Made by a program: the position numbers and the translations under genes. This document shows, piece by piece, positions 15,128-23,312 of a stretch of DNA of 40,163 nucleotides. Position 1 is the stretch's first letter. The number at the start of each line of letters is the position of its first letter. The notes under the pieces were generated by a model, which ran no database searches, had not been told where the DNA came from, and worked only from the letters and a program-made list of their open reading frames with translations. Source of the stretch: JAUWOY01 sp034431315 (GTDB taxonomy: Bacteria > Chloroflexota > Anaerolineae > VGOG01); contig DAOUDK010000056.1 of assembly GCA_034431315.1 (NCBI GenBank), forward strand, positions 1 through 40,163, written 5' to 3'.

Positions 15128-17583
15128 GGATTCGCCTCCTGTAGTCTGGTGGGCTCGGGGAAACCCTGCTCGGGTTGTGGCCGACTCGCCTCCCAGCGGT
15201 CTACGAAGTCCTCGCCCGTACGCTGGCCCGCCATCTCGAACAGCGCTTCCGGCGTGGCGATGGCCTGGCCCCCGGCCGGGAAACGGGCGATGAAGGCGCG
15301 CAGCAGGTCGGCGAAGCCCTCGTCGCCCAACGCCTGGTGAGCTTCCGCCAGGGTGACCACCAGGGCCGCGAGTTGGCCCCTCTGCGGGCCGGTGGGCAGA
15401 CCACGATTCGAGAACTGCCGCCACACTTCAGCATTTGCTTTGGCCTGGGCCATGAACTCTTCCCGCGATCCCCGCGTCTTTTGTGGCTGCGCAGCCACCA
15501 ACCCACGTTGCCACAGCACCAGATCCGCCTCCACTGACGCCGTGTCGCCCGTCAGCATCCCGGTCAGCCAGAGGGCGGTGTAGTGGCCCAGGGCGCGCTG
15601 GAGAGGTTCAACCGGGTTTGGAACCCTGATCGCTGGCTGATCCTTCCCACCAGGTATAGCCGGCACAAAGCGGCCGTAGGGGACCTGCAGGTTGTTGGTC
15701 TTTGCCCAGGTCACCGTGGCTGGGTCGGTGGTGAGGTTCAGCCCGAAACTGCCTCCTCGGCTGAGGATCAACGGCGGAAAGGCGGCCTTTTCACCCCACC
15801 AGGCCTGGGTCAGCCGGTCGGCATGGTAGCGGAACATCACTGTCGGCGTGCGTCCTTCACGCCAGGGTTGTTCACGATATGAAGCCGGAGCGCCGCTGCC
15901 CTCTGGGAAGAAGATCAAGCCCTGGGCGACGGCTGGCTGGGTCAGATATGGCAGGGCAACGGCCAGTAGCTCATCAGTTGGCCGGCCCAGTCGCTTCTCC
16001 AATTCTCGGCTGATATCCAGATACGCTCTTGCTTCATCACCCAGCTCGTCAGCCACGGCCGGTGGGACGAGGATGTGATCCTCGCTGTGCTCTAACAATC
16101 CGGGGGTGTAGGCCACCAGTAGCGCCTGCGGTAGTGTGTCTTCCCAGATGTGCACCTGTCCATCCGTCTCCAGCACCGTGTCGGCTGAGGAGACGGTGAG
16201 TACGCCGGCGGGTACTGACAGCCGGAGCTTGTACTGAGCATGGCCGAAGTGACGGGCCTGGGCCGCTCGTCGAGGGTTGGCGGTGAAGGGCCAGGGGTAC
16301 CAGTCCCCCTCGCGCAACAGGTAGATGATGTTATCACCGAAATATCCGCGCACTGGCAGAGGAAGTGTTTCCCAGTAAGCACTGATCAGGCTGCCAAAGA
16401 AGTCGCCGTAGTCCTCACGAGCGAGACGTGGATGGCCGCCATAGCCGACGGCCAGCGTGACCTTCTCTCCAGAGCTCAGGGATGTCTCCAGATGCACAGT
16501 TATTGCTTCCCCTTGCTGCGTGAAGACCAGGGGAGCATCGTCGGGGCCCGCGACGCTATCGGCGTGGAGGGTCGGATTGAGCTGCAGCACAACCTGGTTG
16601 GTGGGATCTTTGCTCTCGTACCGGAGCGTCAAGGTTATCACCCCCCTGATCGTCCCCGTAGCCGGCGCCAGATCTGCCATCAGTTGGTAATCATCAACCT
16701 GCCATGCCTCGGCCTGGGGGGCGATGGGTGGCTGCGGGACGACGGCTCGAGCTGCCGCAGTTCGAAACAGCAGGAAAGTGATGGCAAATAGCCCGACCCC
16801 GGCCAATGTCAGCCCCAGGGCCACCCGGCGCTGCGTCATGGGCCAGTCACTGCGCCTCTCAACCCGTAGCAAGGTCCACGCTGTGAGGACGGCCAACGTG
16901 ATGCCTAAGGTGAGATGCACAGCTACGATGCCGCGCACCAGCGGCGATTCTGGACCCAGGCCGACCGTGGGGGAGAGTTCCAGCATCGCGAAGCTGAAGT
17001 TCCACGGTGACACCATGGTTCCACTGGATACCAGGAGGCCAAGATCAACGGCAAGCCACCACGCGGCTACCACGACGTATACCACGATGGCGCGGCGGAA
17101 GAGCGTGCCCAGAAACAGCGGCAGGGCCACGACCAACACCATCATCGGCAGTGTCAACGGCAGGGCGTAGCGCCAGAAGGCCGTCGGCAGGGCGCCGAAG
17201 CCTGGCTGGATGTCCAATTGCCAGCTCGACCAACGGACGGTCAGTTGGGCGATGATGGCCAGGGCGATGACCACGAAGATCCCCAGGAACTTGCCCAGCG
17301 TGTGCTCCAGGATGCCCAGGGGCGTGGCCCACAGCACATCTCCCAGCGGGCCACGGTCGCGAGAGGCGGCCGGGGCCACCAGAAAGGCCAGGAGCAAGGG
17401 GCCATACAGCAGGAGCCCTTGGATGACCGATCCGATGGCGTCGTATCCGCTGTCGGACCAGGACCCGGGGACCACCAGGTGCAGGGCGGCCAGCAACGCA
17501 ATCTGGACCACCCAAAAGGCCCGCCGGCGCACCAACAGCTTAGCTTCGTACCAGGCAGTGCCGAACATCGTGTGCCAGGCCAT
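15124..17583 (-). CDS. ABC-2 permease fused to a degenerate M1-peptidase-like domain
   Basis: An 819-aa protein. Residues 1-260 hold about six transmembrane segments (LVRRRAFWVVQIALLAALHLVVPG, LLLYGPLLLAFLVAP, GIFVVIALAIIAQL, ALPLTLPMMVLVVALPLFL, AIVVYVVVAAWWLAVDLGLL, VHLTLGITLAVLTAW), and a last segment near 265-285 (GLTLAGVGLFAITFLLF). The remainder is a large extracytoplasmic region resembling M1-family aminopeptidases. In active enzymes the zinc motif HExxH precedes a tryptophan; here the corresponding stretch is YHADRLTQAWWGE, lacking both the HE pair and the second His. It is thus a probable non-catalytic chaperone or cargo receptor. The start is ATG 17583 behind GAGGTGAG; GTG 17592 is an alternative. 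Confidence 0.82.
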   Translation of the reverse strand: MAWHTMFGTAWYEAKLLVRRRAFWVVQIALLAALHLVVPGSWSDSGYDAIGSVIQGLLLYGPLLLAFLVAPAASRDRGPLGDVLWATPLGILEHTLGKFLGIFVVIALAIIAQLTVRWSSWQLDIQPGFGALPTAFWRYALPLTLPMMVLVVALPLFLGTLFRRAIVVYVVVAAWWLAVDLGLLVSSGTMVSPWNFSFAMLELSPTVGLGPESPLVRGIVAVHLTLGITLAVLTAWTLLRVERRSDWPMTQRRVALGLTLAGVGLFAITFLLFRTAAARAVVPQPPIAPQAEAWQVDDYQLMADLAPATGTIRGVITLTLRYESKDPTNQVVLQLNPTLHADSVAGPDDAPLVFTQQGEAITVHLETSLSSGEKVTLAVGYGGHPRLAREDYGDFFGSLISAYWETLPLPVRGYFGDNIIYLLREGDWYPWPFTANPRRAAQARHFGHAQYKLRLSVPAGVLTVSSADTVLETDGQVHIWEDTLPQALLVAYTPGLLEHSEDHILVPPAVADELGDEARAYLDISRELEKRLGRPTDELLAVALPYLTQPAVAQGLIFFPEGSGAPASYREQPWREGRTPTVMFRYHADRLTQAWWGEKAAFPPLILSRGGSFGLNLTTDPATVTWAKTNNLQVPYGRFVPAIPGGKDQPAIRVPNPVEPLQRALGHYTALWLTGMLTGDTASVEADLVLWQRGLVAAQPQKTRGSREEFMAQAKANAEVWRQFSNRGLPTGPQRGQLAALVVTLAEAHQALGDEGFADLLRAFIARFPAGGQAIATPEALFEMAGQRTGEDFVDRWEASRPQPEQGFPEPTRLQEANP

Positions 17584-17593
17584 GATTCTCACC

Positions 17594-18307
17594 TCAAACG
17601 ACGTAGCGCTCCTCGTCCCGCAGCAGCCTTAGGCTCAGGGCGAGGAAGACGACGGCCAAGGCCAGCCAGAAGGCACGGTTGAGGGGCCACTGCGGGGACC
17701 CGGGCGCGATGAAGGACAGAAAGAGAAAGACGGTGCGCCTTGCTGGCGTGGCCATAAACCACCCTCTGGAGACCAACTGGGCGCTCCAGAGCAGGGTGGC
17801 AGCCATGGCGCCGACGGTTGGGCTGCGGCTGGTCAGAGCGGCCCAGCCGGCCAGGGCGCTCAATCCCGCTGTCGGAGCGGCCCAGATCAGGGCCCAGCGG
17901 AGCCAGCCGGCCGGCGGAGCGATGGGGATCTTCCAGGCTCGCGTCCAGACCAGCATGGCCAGGGTCCAGGCGGCGGCCGCGCCCAGCAACAGGGCGTACC
18001 GCTCCAGCAGCGTGCGTCCGGGCCGGCGGGGCGCTGTCAGGTGCAGCTCCAGGGTGGGATCGCCGACCAGGAGCGACGAGGCAGCCCAGGCTGTCAGGGC
18101 CGGCAGCAGCACCTCCAGGTAGACCATCACCACCGTGCGGGCGCTCTCCGGCTCGGCACGGTTCAGCAGGGCCAGGGTGGCGCACAGCAGCGTCAGGAGT
18201 CCCGGCAGCCAGAGGGTCTCGCCCCGCATAGTCCTGAGATCGTAGCGCCACGGGCCGACCATTTGGGGCCACTGCCCAATCCCGGGCCACACGGCCATCT
18301 TCTTCAC
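17594..18307 (-). CDS. ABC-2 type permease subunit
   Basis: A 237-aa membrane protein. The start is GTG 18307, because AGGAGG (plus CCTCCT at 18315-18320) lies 7 nt upstream and the GTG overlaps the stop of the preceding permease remnant (GTGTGA). Six hydrophobic segments are visible: LWLPGLLTLLCATLALL, VYLEVLLPALTAWAASSLL, YALLLGAAAAWTLAMLVW, WALIWAAPTAGLSALAGWA, TVGAMAATLLWSAQLV, and FWLALAVVFLALSLRLL. Short, Ala/Leu-rich proteins like this partner with the larger permease encoded 10 nt downstream and the ATPase beyond it. It probably forms one half of the exporter's membrane channel. Confidence 0.8.
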   Translation of the reverse strand: MKKMAVWPGIGQWPQMVGPWRYDLRTMRGETLWLPGLLTLLCATLALLNRAEPESARTVVMVYLEVLLPALTAWAASSLLVGDPTLELHLTAPRRPGRTLLERYALLLGAAAAWTLAMLVWTRAWKIPIAPPAGWLRWALIWAAPTAGLSALAGWAALTSRSPTVGAMAATLLWSAQLVSRGWFMATPARRTVFLFLSFIAPGSPQWPLNRAFWLALAVVFLALSLRLLRDEERYVV

Positions 18308-18516
18308 ACGTAGGCCTCCTCTCGTCCGGCCAGTTGGAAAGCAGCGACGAACAGCGCGGCGGCCAGGGCCATCAGGAGTGTCCGCTGACCCACGGGCGCG
18401 CCTCCGTTGGACCAGAAGAGATAGGCCCAGCGGGCCCATACCTCGCCCGCCCGCAGCGGCGCTTGCAGCAGCAGTTGGCTGCCCCACAGGGCCAGGCTGG
18501 CACCGCTGCCGACGAC
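18304..18516 (-). pseudogene. C-terminal remnant of a further ABC-2 permease
   Basis: In one minus-strand frame this stretch reads SLALWGSQLLLQAPLRAG, then VWARWAYLFWSNGG and finally MALAAALFVAAFQLAGREEAYV before a TGA at 18304-18306. This is a typical permease C-terminus with a final transmembrane segment. It overlaps the start of the next permease gene by 4 nt, as expected for an intact operon junction. The upstream part is missing: at about 18510-18520 the frame abuts DUF1028 coding sequence in a different frame. Only the last ~70 codons survive, so the operon has lost its 5' end. Confidence 0.7.
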
Positions 18517-18641
18517 AGGAACTTGGACTGCACAGCCACTCCCAGATCGCCGCTCTCAGGGTCATAGGCGACGATGGAGAAGGTAGCTACCAGTCTATCT
18601 CGTTTGGAAAACTGTCTAGTTTTGACGTTTTCTGTGGTCAC
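18517..18641 (-). pseudogene. 5' fragment of a second DUF1028 gene
   Basis: On the minus strand a GTG at 18641 (AGGAG 10 nt upstream) opens a frame containing LVATFSIVAYDPESGDLG and then VAVQSKFL. This is nearly the same as the start of the DUF1028 gene at 12409-13293. Conserved homology stops near FLSSAAVP. The frame then runs out of phase through the permease remnant to a stop at 18372. About 38 N-terminal codons remain. The two DUF1028 sequences differ at many silent positions, so this is a diverged paralog, not a recent duplicate. The junction to the permease remnant marks a deletion or rearrangement. Confidence 0.75.
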
Positions 18642-18683
18642 TGGCGATAGTCTCCTAAATGTCCAGATAAGGTGTAAGTGTCG

Positions 18684-18780
18684 TGTAGCAGGCATCGTTA
18701 ACAGGCGAAATGTAGCAGTGAATCGTTAACACTACACAATGAGTAGTATGTTTCAACAAAGTAGTACACAATATGCAGTG
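18684..18780. repeat. Cluster of short direct repeats near tRNA-Leu
   Basis: TGTAGCAGGCATCGTTAACA (18684-18703) is repeated at 18711-18731 with TGTAGCAGTGAATCGTTAAC, a 27-nt period. Further copies of short words follow: AGTAGTATG at 18733-18741 and AGTAGTACACAATATG at 18760-18775. The roughly 300 nt between the DUF1028 fragment and the tRNA (18642-18937) contain no ORF I can support. Arm-type sites of an integrase beside a tRNA gene would look like this, but no integrase is present. Confidence 0.5.
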
Positions 18781-18937
18781 GTTGTTGCGTTATGGTAAGT
18801 GTAAACCTTTGACTGCTACATGACATGTAAGTGATTGAAATGAGGCTACTCCCCAACCCTCAGGGATCAGCCCCATTCACTTTTGGTGCAAGTAGCTTCT
18901 AGCCTTTCTGGACAAAAACTGGTATAATTATAGCAGG

Positions 18938-19023
18938 TGCCGAAGGTGGGACTTGAACCCACATGAGGTTAAAGCCTCAACGGTGTTTGAGACCGTCGCG
19001 TCTGCCTGTTCCGCCACTTCGGC
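18938..19023 (-). tRNA. tRNA-Leu (anticodon CAA)
   Basis: An 86-nt class II tRNA. The acceptor stem is GCCGAAG (19023-19017) paired with CTTCGGC near 18939-18945. The anticodon arm has the 7-nt loop CTCAAAC, giving anticodon CAA for UUG codons. The long variable arm (around GAGGCTTTAACCTC) and the T arm GTGGGTTCAAGTCCCAC are clear. The discriminator is A, and the next two bases are CC but the third is T, so the full CCA is not encoded. The promoter at 19049-19077 fits. Confidence 0.95.
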
Positions 19024-19048
19024 CCAATGTCTCTCACTACTGATGTAA

Positions 19049-19077
19049 AGTATAAACTAATAAACGAATTTAGTCAA
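19049..19077 (-). promoter_or_regulatory. Promoter of tRNA-Leu
   Basis: On the minus strand: TTGACT (19072-19077), 17-nt spacer, TATACT (19049-19054). The predicted transcription start near 19042 leaves a 19-nt leader before the tRNA. Confidence 0.75.
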
Positions 19078-19102
19078 GTCAAGTTCGTTAGGCGTACAGC
19101 AG

Positions 19103-19696
19103 ATGGACGAAAAGGCCCTCATTGACGCCGCACGCCAGGGCGACGTCGGTTCCTTCAATCAATTGGTACTGAGCTATCAAAGCATGGTCTACAACTTTGC
19201 CTATCGCATCCTGGGTGACCGCCACGCTGCGGCCGATGCAACTCAGGATGCCTTCATTTCCGCCTTCAAGGCTATAGGCAAGTTCAGGGGTGGGTCTTTC
19301 AAAGCCTGGCTGCTGCGCATCGTCACTAACGCCTGCTACGATCAATTGCGTCGCAAACAGCGGCAGCCAAGCACGTCTCTCGATGCCCTCCTGGTGCTCG
19401 AACCAGCCCCCACTCAATCCCTCACCGACTCTAGGGAGTCGCCTGAGGAGTACACTGTGCGCCAGGAGTTGAGCAAGGTCATCCAGATTGGCATCGGGAG
19501 CCTGCCGCCAGAGCAGCGCATCACCCTGGTACTTGCCGATGTCCAAGGGTTTAGCTACCAAGAAATCGCCGGGGTAACCGGAGTCGCTTTGGGCACGGTC
19601 AAATCACGCCTGAGCCGTGCCCGGAACAAATTGCGAGATTTTCTTCTAGGACAGAGGGAACTTTTGCCCTCTCGATACCGTCTTAAGAACGAGTGA
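19103..19696 (+). CDS. RNA polymerase sigma factor, ECF family (RpoE-like)
   Basis: A 197-aa extracytoplasmic-function sigma factor. Region 2 spans about residues 15-85: FNQLVLSYQSMVYNFAYRIL, DAADATQDAF-type 2.2 segment (AAADATQDAFISAFKAIGKF), and GSFKAWLLRIVTNACYDQLRR. Region 4 spans about 125-185: SLPPEQRITLVLADVQGFSYQEIAGVTGVALGTVKSRLSRARNKL, with the recognition helix GTVKSRLSRAR. A linker (ALLVLEPAPTQSLTDSR) joins them. The gene is followed 150 nt downstream by its probable membrane anti-sigma factor. Such pairs respond to envelope stress and are usually autoregulated. The Shine-Dalgarno is weak (AGGCG). Confidence 0.92.
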   Translation: MDEKALIDAARQGDVGSFNQLVLSYQSMVYNFAYRILGDRHAAADATQDAFISAFKAIGKFRGGSFKAWLLRIVTNACYDQLRRKQRQPSTSLDALLVLEPAPTQSLTDSRESPEEYTVRQELSKVIQIGIGSLPPEQRITLVLADVQGFSYQEIAGVTGVALGTVKSRLSRARNKLRDFLLGQRELLPSRYRLKNE

Positions 19697-19845
19697 GTAT
19701 CTGGCTGGTCTGGAATTCTGATATGGGGTTAGAAGGCCAATCGTATTTACCGTTCTTGTACGCCCAACGCAGTTGGGTTGCTACCCTTTTATCAAAACTT
19801 CTGTCCGATCAAGTGAACGCCCGGTTATTGAAGTGGAGCAAGTGA

Positions 19846-20847
19846 ATGTTCGACCGTTTATTCAAATCTGAGCATCAACGTGTCGAGGAGATGCTCTCCG
19901 CCTATCTAGATGGAGAGCTCTCGCCCAAAAAGCAAGCCCTGGTGGAAAAGCATCTGGCCCAATGCGCCGACTGCACTCAGAATCTGCGCACCCTGCGCCA
20001 GACAGTGGCCCTCCTGGGACAGTTGCCCCCTGTGGCCGTGCCTCGTTCCTTTGTCATCCGCCCTGCCCCAGCCGCCCGGCGCCCCAGCCTCTTCCAGACG
20101 AGGCAAGCCTATGTCTACCTCAGAGCTGCCACCGCTTTGGCGACCATTCTCTTCGCTGTGGTGCTGGCTGGCGACGCCTTTCTCACCGGCCTGGCCCCGG
20201 CCAGGGCGCCTGAGGTGATTATGCGAGAGGTGCCAGTGGAGAAGGTGGTGGTTGAGACCGTAGTGGTGGAGAAGGAAGTTGCAGTCGAGGCGGTAGAAGC
20301 TCCGGAAGAGGTACTGGTCACTGTGGGGGTGGAGAAGGAAATGGTGGTCGAGAAGCCGGTGGTCACGACCGTCGTCGTCGAGAAAGAGGTGGCGGTCGAG
20401 AAGGTTGTTGAGAGCCAGACTGCCTACGGAGCTACCCCCCTGCCCGCCCCCGCCGAGAGACAGGGTGAGTTGGCGCTCACGCCGAAACCGCTGCCTACCC
20501 CGGCCCTGGCGGCCCAGGGAATAGAGACGGCTCCAGTCGCCGTCACCCCATCCACGCCCGAAGGGGAAACGCTGGCCGAGGCTCCACCACGTCCTGGAGA
20601 GGAACGTGTTGAAGCTACGATAATTCCAACGACATTGCCAGCAGATGCGGTTGCCACGGCGGAGCCTGCCTTCACACCCACCGCCATTGCCGAAGCTCTG
20701 CCCCAAGAGCCAACCGCCCCAGCCGCTGCCCGTTCCGGCAGATTAGGGTTGGGGCTGTGGCGCATTGTCGAAACCGGCTTGTTATCGCTGGTGCTCGTTT
20801 TAGCCATAGCCACGCTAGTTGCCAAACGCCGTCAAAGCATCGGCTGA
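19846..20847 (+). CDS. Zinc-finger anti-sigma factor with extracytoplasmic repeat region
   Basis: A 333-aa protein. Residues 12-50 are the anti-sigma zinc-binding domain (MLSAYLDGELSPKKQALVEK, then HLAQCADC, giving the HxxxCxxC motif), which should trap the ECF sigma encoded just upstream. A first transmembrane segment follows at about 90-110 (ATALATILFAVVLAGDAFL). Residues 125-190 are a striking low-complexity region built from VEK/VVVEKE units, with Val-Glu-Lys-Val-Val strings. A Pro/Ala/Thr-rich linker comes next, and the protein ends with a second transmembrane segment (LLSLVLVLAIATLVAKRRQ). The second transmembrane span at the C-terminus is unusual; the extracytoplasmic repeats may sense the envelope. 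Start: ATG 19846 behind GGAG. Confidence 0.82.
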   Translation: MFDRLFKSEHQRVEEMLSAYLDGELSPKKQALVEKHLAQCADCTQNLRTLRQTVALLGQLPPVAVPRSFVIRPAPAARRPSLFQTRQAYVYLRAATALATILFAVVLAGDAFLTGLAPARAPEVIMREVPVEKVVVETVVVEKEVAVEAVEAPEEVLVTVGVEKEMVVEKPVVTTVVVEKEVAVEKVVESQTAYGATPLPAPAERQGELALTPKPLPTPALAAQGIETAPVAVTPSTPEGETLAEAPPRPGEERVEATIIPTTLPADAVATAEPAFTPTAIAEALPQEPTAPAAARSGRLGLGLWRIVETGLLSLVLVLAIATLVAKRRQSIG

Positions 20848-20915
20848 AGGTAAACCTCCAGCCCCAGTAGATACGAGATTCCCAGCAGAGGTGGCCCTGT
20901 ACTTGACCGTCCCCC

Positions 20916-20937
20916 TGGTCCTTGGGCCCAGGGACCA
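20916..20937. terminator. Near-perfect 22-nt palindrome downstream of the anti-sigma gene
   Basis: TGGTCC, an internal TGGGCCCA and GGACCA form a palindrome with one mismatched pair, flanked by further CCC/GGG pairing. It lacks a T-tract, so it may be a weak terminator or a protein-binding site. Confidence 0.4.
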
Positions 20938-21037
20938 AGGGCAGGACAAGTGCTCCCATGCCTATCCTGATCTTGCTGAAGGGCCGCTGGTTCGCGGGCA
21001 TGAGAGCCTGCTCTGCTTAGAATTTGGATCTGCTGAG

Positions 21038-21096
21038 TCTGAAAGAACGAAGCCCTGCGAGCTGACTTCTAGTCCGCAGGGCTTCGTTCTTTCAGA
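21038..21096. terminator. 22-bp perfect hairpin between convergent genes
   Basis: The arms at 21038-21059 and 21075-21096 are perfectly complementary over 22 bp around a 15-nt loop. The outer part of each arm is GAAAGAAC / GTTCTTTC, giving U-rich 3' sides on both strands. It lies between the anti-sigma gene on plus and rny on minus, and should terminate both. Confidence 0.85.
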
Positions 21097-21107
21097 ATGC
21101 TGAGCAC

Positions 21108-22640
21108 TTACTTAGCGTGTTCCACAGCTCTTGTCTCGCGGATGACAGTGACTGTGATCTGCCCTGGATACTCCAGGGTCTCCTCCACCTTTTTGGCGAT
21201 GTTCTTGGAGAGATGTATGGCGGCCAAGTCATCAATCTCTTCGGGCTTGACCATGATCCTTATCTCGCGGCCGGCCTGAATGGCATAAGACTGGTCCACA
21301 CCCTCGAAAGAATTGGCTACCTCCTCCAGGGCCTTAACGCGTTTGAGGTAGTGCTCCAGGCTTTCGCGGCGAGCACCGGGCCGGGCGCCAGAGATGGCGT
21401 CGGCAGCCTCGATCAGGATGGCCTCCAGGCACTGGGGCTCTTCCTCTCTGTGATGGGCAGCGATACAGTTGATGACTTTCTTGGACACGCCTAATCCCTT
21501 GGCTATGTCGGCACCGATGAGGGCATGGGGACCGTTCACTTCGTGGTCAACGGCCTTGCCGATGTCGTGCAAAAGCCCCGCCTTCTTAGCCAGGTTAACG
21601 TCAGCCCCCAACTCGGCAGCCATCATGGCCGCCAGACCAGCCGTCTCCAACGAATGAATCAACACGTTCTGGCCGTAGCTGGTGCGGAACTTGAGCCGGC
21701 CCAGCAACTCGATCAGCCTGGGGTGCAGACCGGGCACACCAATCTCATAAGTTGCTTGCTCCCCCGTCTCGCGGATGACGGCTGCTACTTCCTCCTGAGA
21801 CTTGTTCACTAGCTGCTCGATGCGGCCGGGGTGGATGCGTCCGTCCAGGATCAGCTTGTTCATGGCCACGCGGGCTACCTCGCGCCGCACAGGGTCAAAG
21901 CCAGAGAGGAGCACCGCTCCGGGCGTGTCGTCAACTACCACGTCCACCCCAGTGGCCTTTTCGAAGGCTCGGATGTTGCGCCCGCCACGGCCAATGATGC
22001 GCCCTTTCATATCGTCACTCGGCAGAGGTACCATAGAGACGGTCGTTTCCGCCACCTGATCGGAGGCGAACCGCTGAATCGCCAACGTGATGATCTCCCG
22101 AGCCCGACGCTCAGCTTCCTCTTTGGTCTTGGCCTCTACTTCCCTGATTACGCGAGCCATATCCTGGCGAGCTTCCGCTGCGATGTTCTGCAACAACAGC
22201 TCTTTGGCTTCCTCCGTGGTCAAGTTCGACACCCTCTCCAGTTCCTGGATGATCTTTTGGTGCGATCTATCCAACTCGTTCCGCAGGCGGTCTATCTTGC
22301 TCTGGCGCTTATTGAGCTGGCGTTCCTTGCTATCAATGCGTGCCATCTTGTGGTCGGTAGATTCTCGCTGCTTTTGCAGCCTTTCCTCCTCCTTTTGGAG
22401 TTCGAAGCGCTTTTTCTTGGCCTCGACCTCGGCCTGGTCGCGAAACTTTAGGGCCTCGTCCTTCGCCGCAAGCACCAATTCCTTAGACTCGGTATGAGCC
22501 TCGGCCAGTAAGCGTTTGGTTTTTGCCTCTGCCGATTCTATACGCGCTTGGCTCAGATAGCGGTTGAGTAGATAGCCCAGGATCAGGCCAAATGAGAGAG
22601 CAATCACAGATCCTGCAATAGCCAAAGGTAATCCATTCAT
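21108..22640 (-). CDS. rny: Ribonuclease Y
   Basis: A 510-aa membrane-anchored endoribonuclease that initiates mRNA decay. Residues 4-26 form the N-terminal transmembrane anchor (LAIAGSVIALSFGLILGYLL). A long coiled coil rich in Glu, Lys, Arg and Gln spans about 35-190. The KH domain has GRIIGRGG at 213-220. The HD domain carries H329 and the catalytic pair H358-D359 (LLHDIGKAVDHE), with AHHREEE and EAADAISGARPGARRES further on. Length and order match RNase Y exactly. The start ATG 22640 is 20 nt downstream of the recX stop, so the two are likely co-transcribed. Confidence 0.96.
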   Translation of the reverse strand: MNGLPLAIAGSVIALSFGLILGYLLNRYLSQARIESAEAKTKRLLAEAHTESKELVLAAKDEALKFRDQAEVEAKKKRFELQKEEERLQKQRESTDHKMARIDSKERQLNKRQSKIDRLRNELDRSHQKIIQELERVSNLTTEEAKELLLQNIAAEARQDMARVIREVEAKTKEEAERRAREIITLAIQRFASDQVAETTVSMVPLPSDDMKGRIIGRGGRNIRAFEKATGVDVVVDDTPGAVLLSGFDPVRREVARVAMNKLILDGRIHPGRIEQLVNKSQEEVAAVIRETGEQATYEIGVPGLHPRLIELLGRLKFRTSYGQNVLIHSLETAGLAAMMAAELGADVNLAKKAGLLHDIGKAVDHEVNGPHALIGADIAKGLGVSKKVINCIAAHHREEEPQCLEAILIEAADAISGARPGARRESLEHYLKRVKALEEVANSFEGVDQSYAIQAGREIRIMVKPEEIDDLAAIHLSKNIAKKVEETLEYPGQITVTVIRETRAVEHAK

Positions 22641-22659
22641 CTCACATCCTCACTTTCAT

Positions 22660-23298
22660 CTATATTTTTTCATCCTCCGCTCTAAGCTCCTGCCAGGTGC
22701 GTTCCACGGTCGGGTTCACTACCCCATATGGAAAGCCCCGTCGCAGCAAGTACGCACTCAGCTTCTGGCGGAAGGATGCTTGGTCCAGGTGGGCCAGCCT
22801 GCGGCCTCGTTGAGTGGCGACTCGATAGGCGCTCTCTTCCTCGTCGAGGTCCGCCAGCGATTGGGCGATTATCTTCGCGTCCACGCCCTTTTGGTGAAGT
22901 TCATAGCGCAGCATGCGCAAACCGCGCGGCTTGAATCTCTCCCTGTTCTCCACCCAATAATGAGCGAAGGCCAGGTCATCCAGTAGCTTGGCTCTCGTCA
23001 GGCGCTCGACCACCTCTTCTTCGACGGCAGGAGATACGGCTTTGCCCTGCAAGTAGCGGCGCACCTCGGCTTCGCTGCGGGGGCGATAGGATAGAAAGTG
23101 CAAAGCGCGGTCGTGGGCCTTCTCGAAGGAATCCCTCTTCTTTAACCTCTTGATATCCTCATCGGAGAGCACCTGGTCGCGTCTCAGTTTAGCCGCCTCA
23201 ATGGCTGCCAAGCCGAAGGCATAGTGACCGTCCAAGTAGACGTTGACCCGCTTGGGGTTCCTCTTTTGAACCTTCAGAGCCGTTATCGTTCCAGCCAT
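22660..23298 (-). CDS. recX: Regulatory protein RecX
   Basis: A 212-aa RecX, which binds within the RecA filament groove and limits recombinase activity. The three tandem three-helix repeats are recognisable: FEKAHDRALHFLSYRPRSEAEVRRYL (repeat 1), VVERLTRAKLLDDLAFAHYWVENRER and the hallmark FKPRGLRMLRYELHQKGVDAKII (repeat 2), and FRQKLSAYLLRRGFPYGVV (repeat 3). The N-terminal extension ITALKVQKRNPKRVNVYLDGHYAFGL is a common feature. ATG 23298 (MAGTITALKV) is preferred to 23340, because the upstream codons lie in the terminator hairpin. recX follows recA on the same strand but behind a terminator. Confidence 0.92.
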   Translation of the reverse strand: MAGTITALKVQKRNPKRVNVYLDGHYAFGLAAIEAAKLRRDQVLSDEDIKRLKKRDSFEKAHDRALHFLSYRPRSEAEVRRYLQGKAVSPAVEEEVVERLTRAKLLDDLAFAHYWVENRERFKPRGLRMLRYELHQKGVDAKIIAQSLADLDEEESAYRVATQRGRRLAHLDQASFRQKLSAYLLRRGFPYGVVNPTVERTWQELRAEDEKI

Positions 23299-23312
23299 AC
23301 TTACCCCAAAAC

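Noticed and set aside
15128..15424. Longer N-terminus for the ABC ATPase
   Set aside because: This stretch is the 3' end of the permease gene in another frame; the ATPase homology begins at the ATG at 15127.
19087..19093. GTTAGGC on the plus strand before the sigma factor gene, resembling an attC R' box
   Set aside because: No matching R'' or L arms lie nearby, and a 7-mer is expected by chance.
20221..20420. Tandem DNA repeat in the anti-sigma gene as a CRISPR-like array
   Set aside because: The similarity comes from Val/Glu/Lys codons in an open frame; there are no constant repeats with unique spacers.
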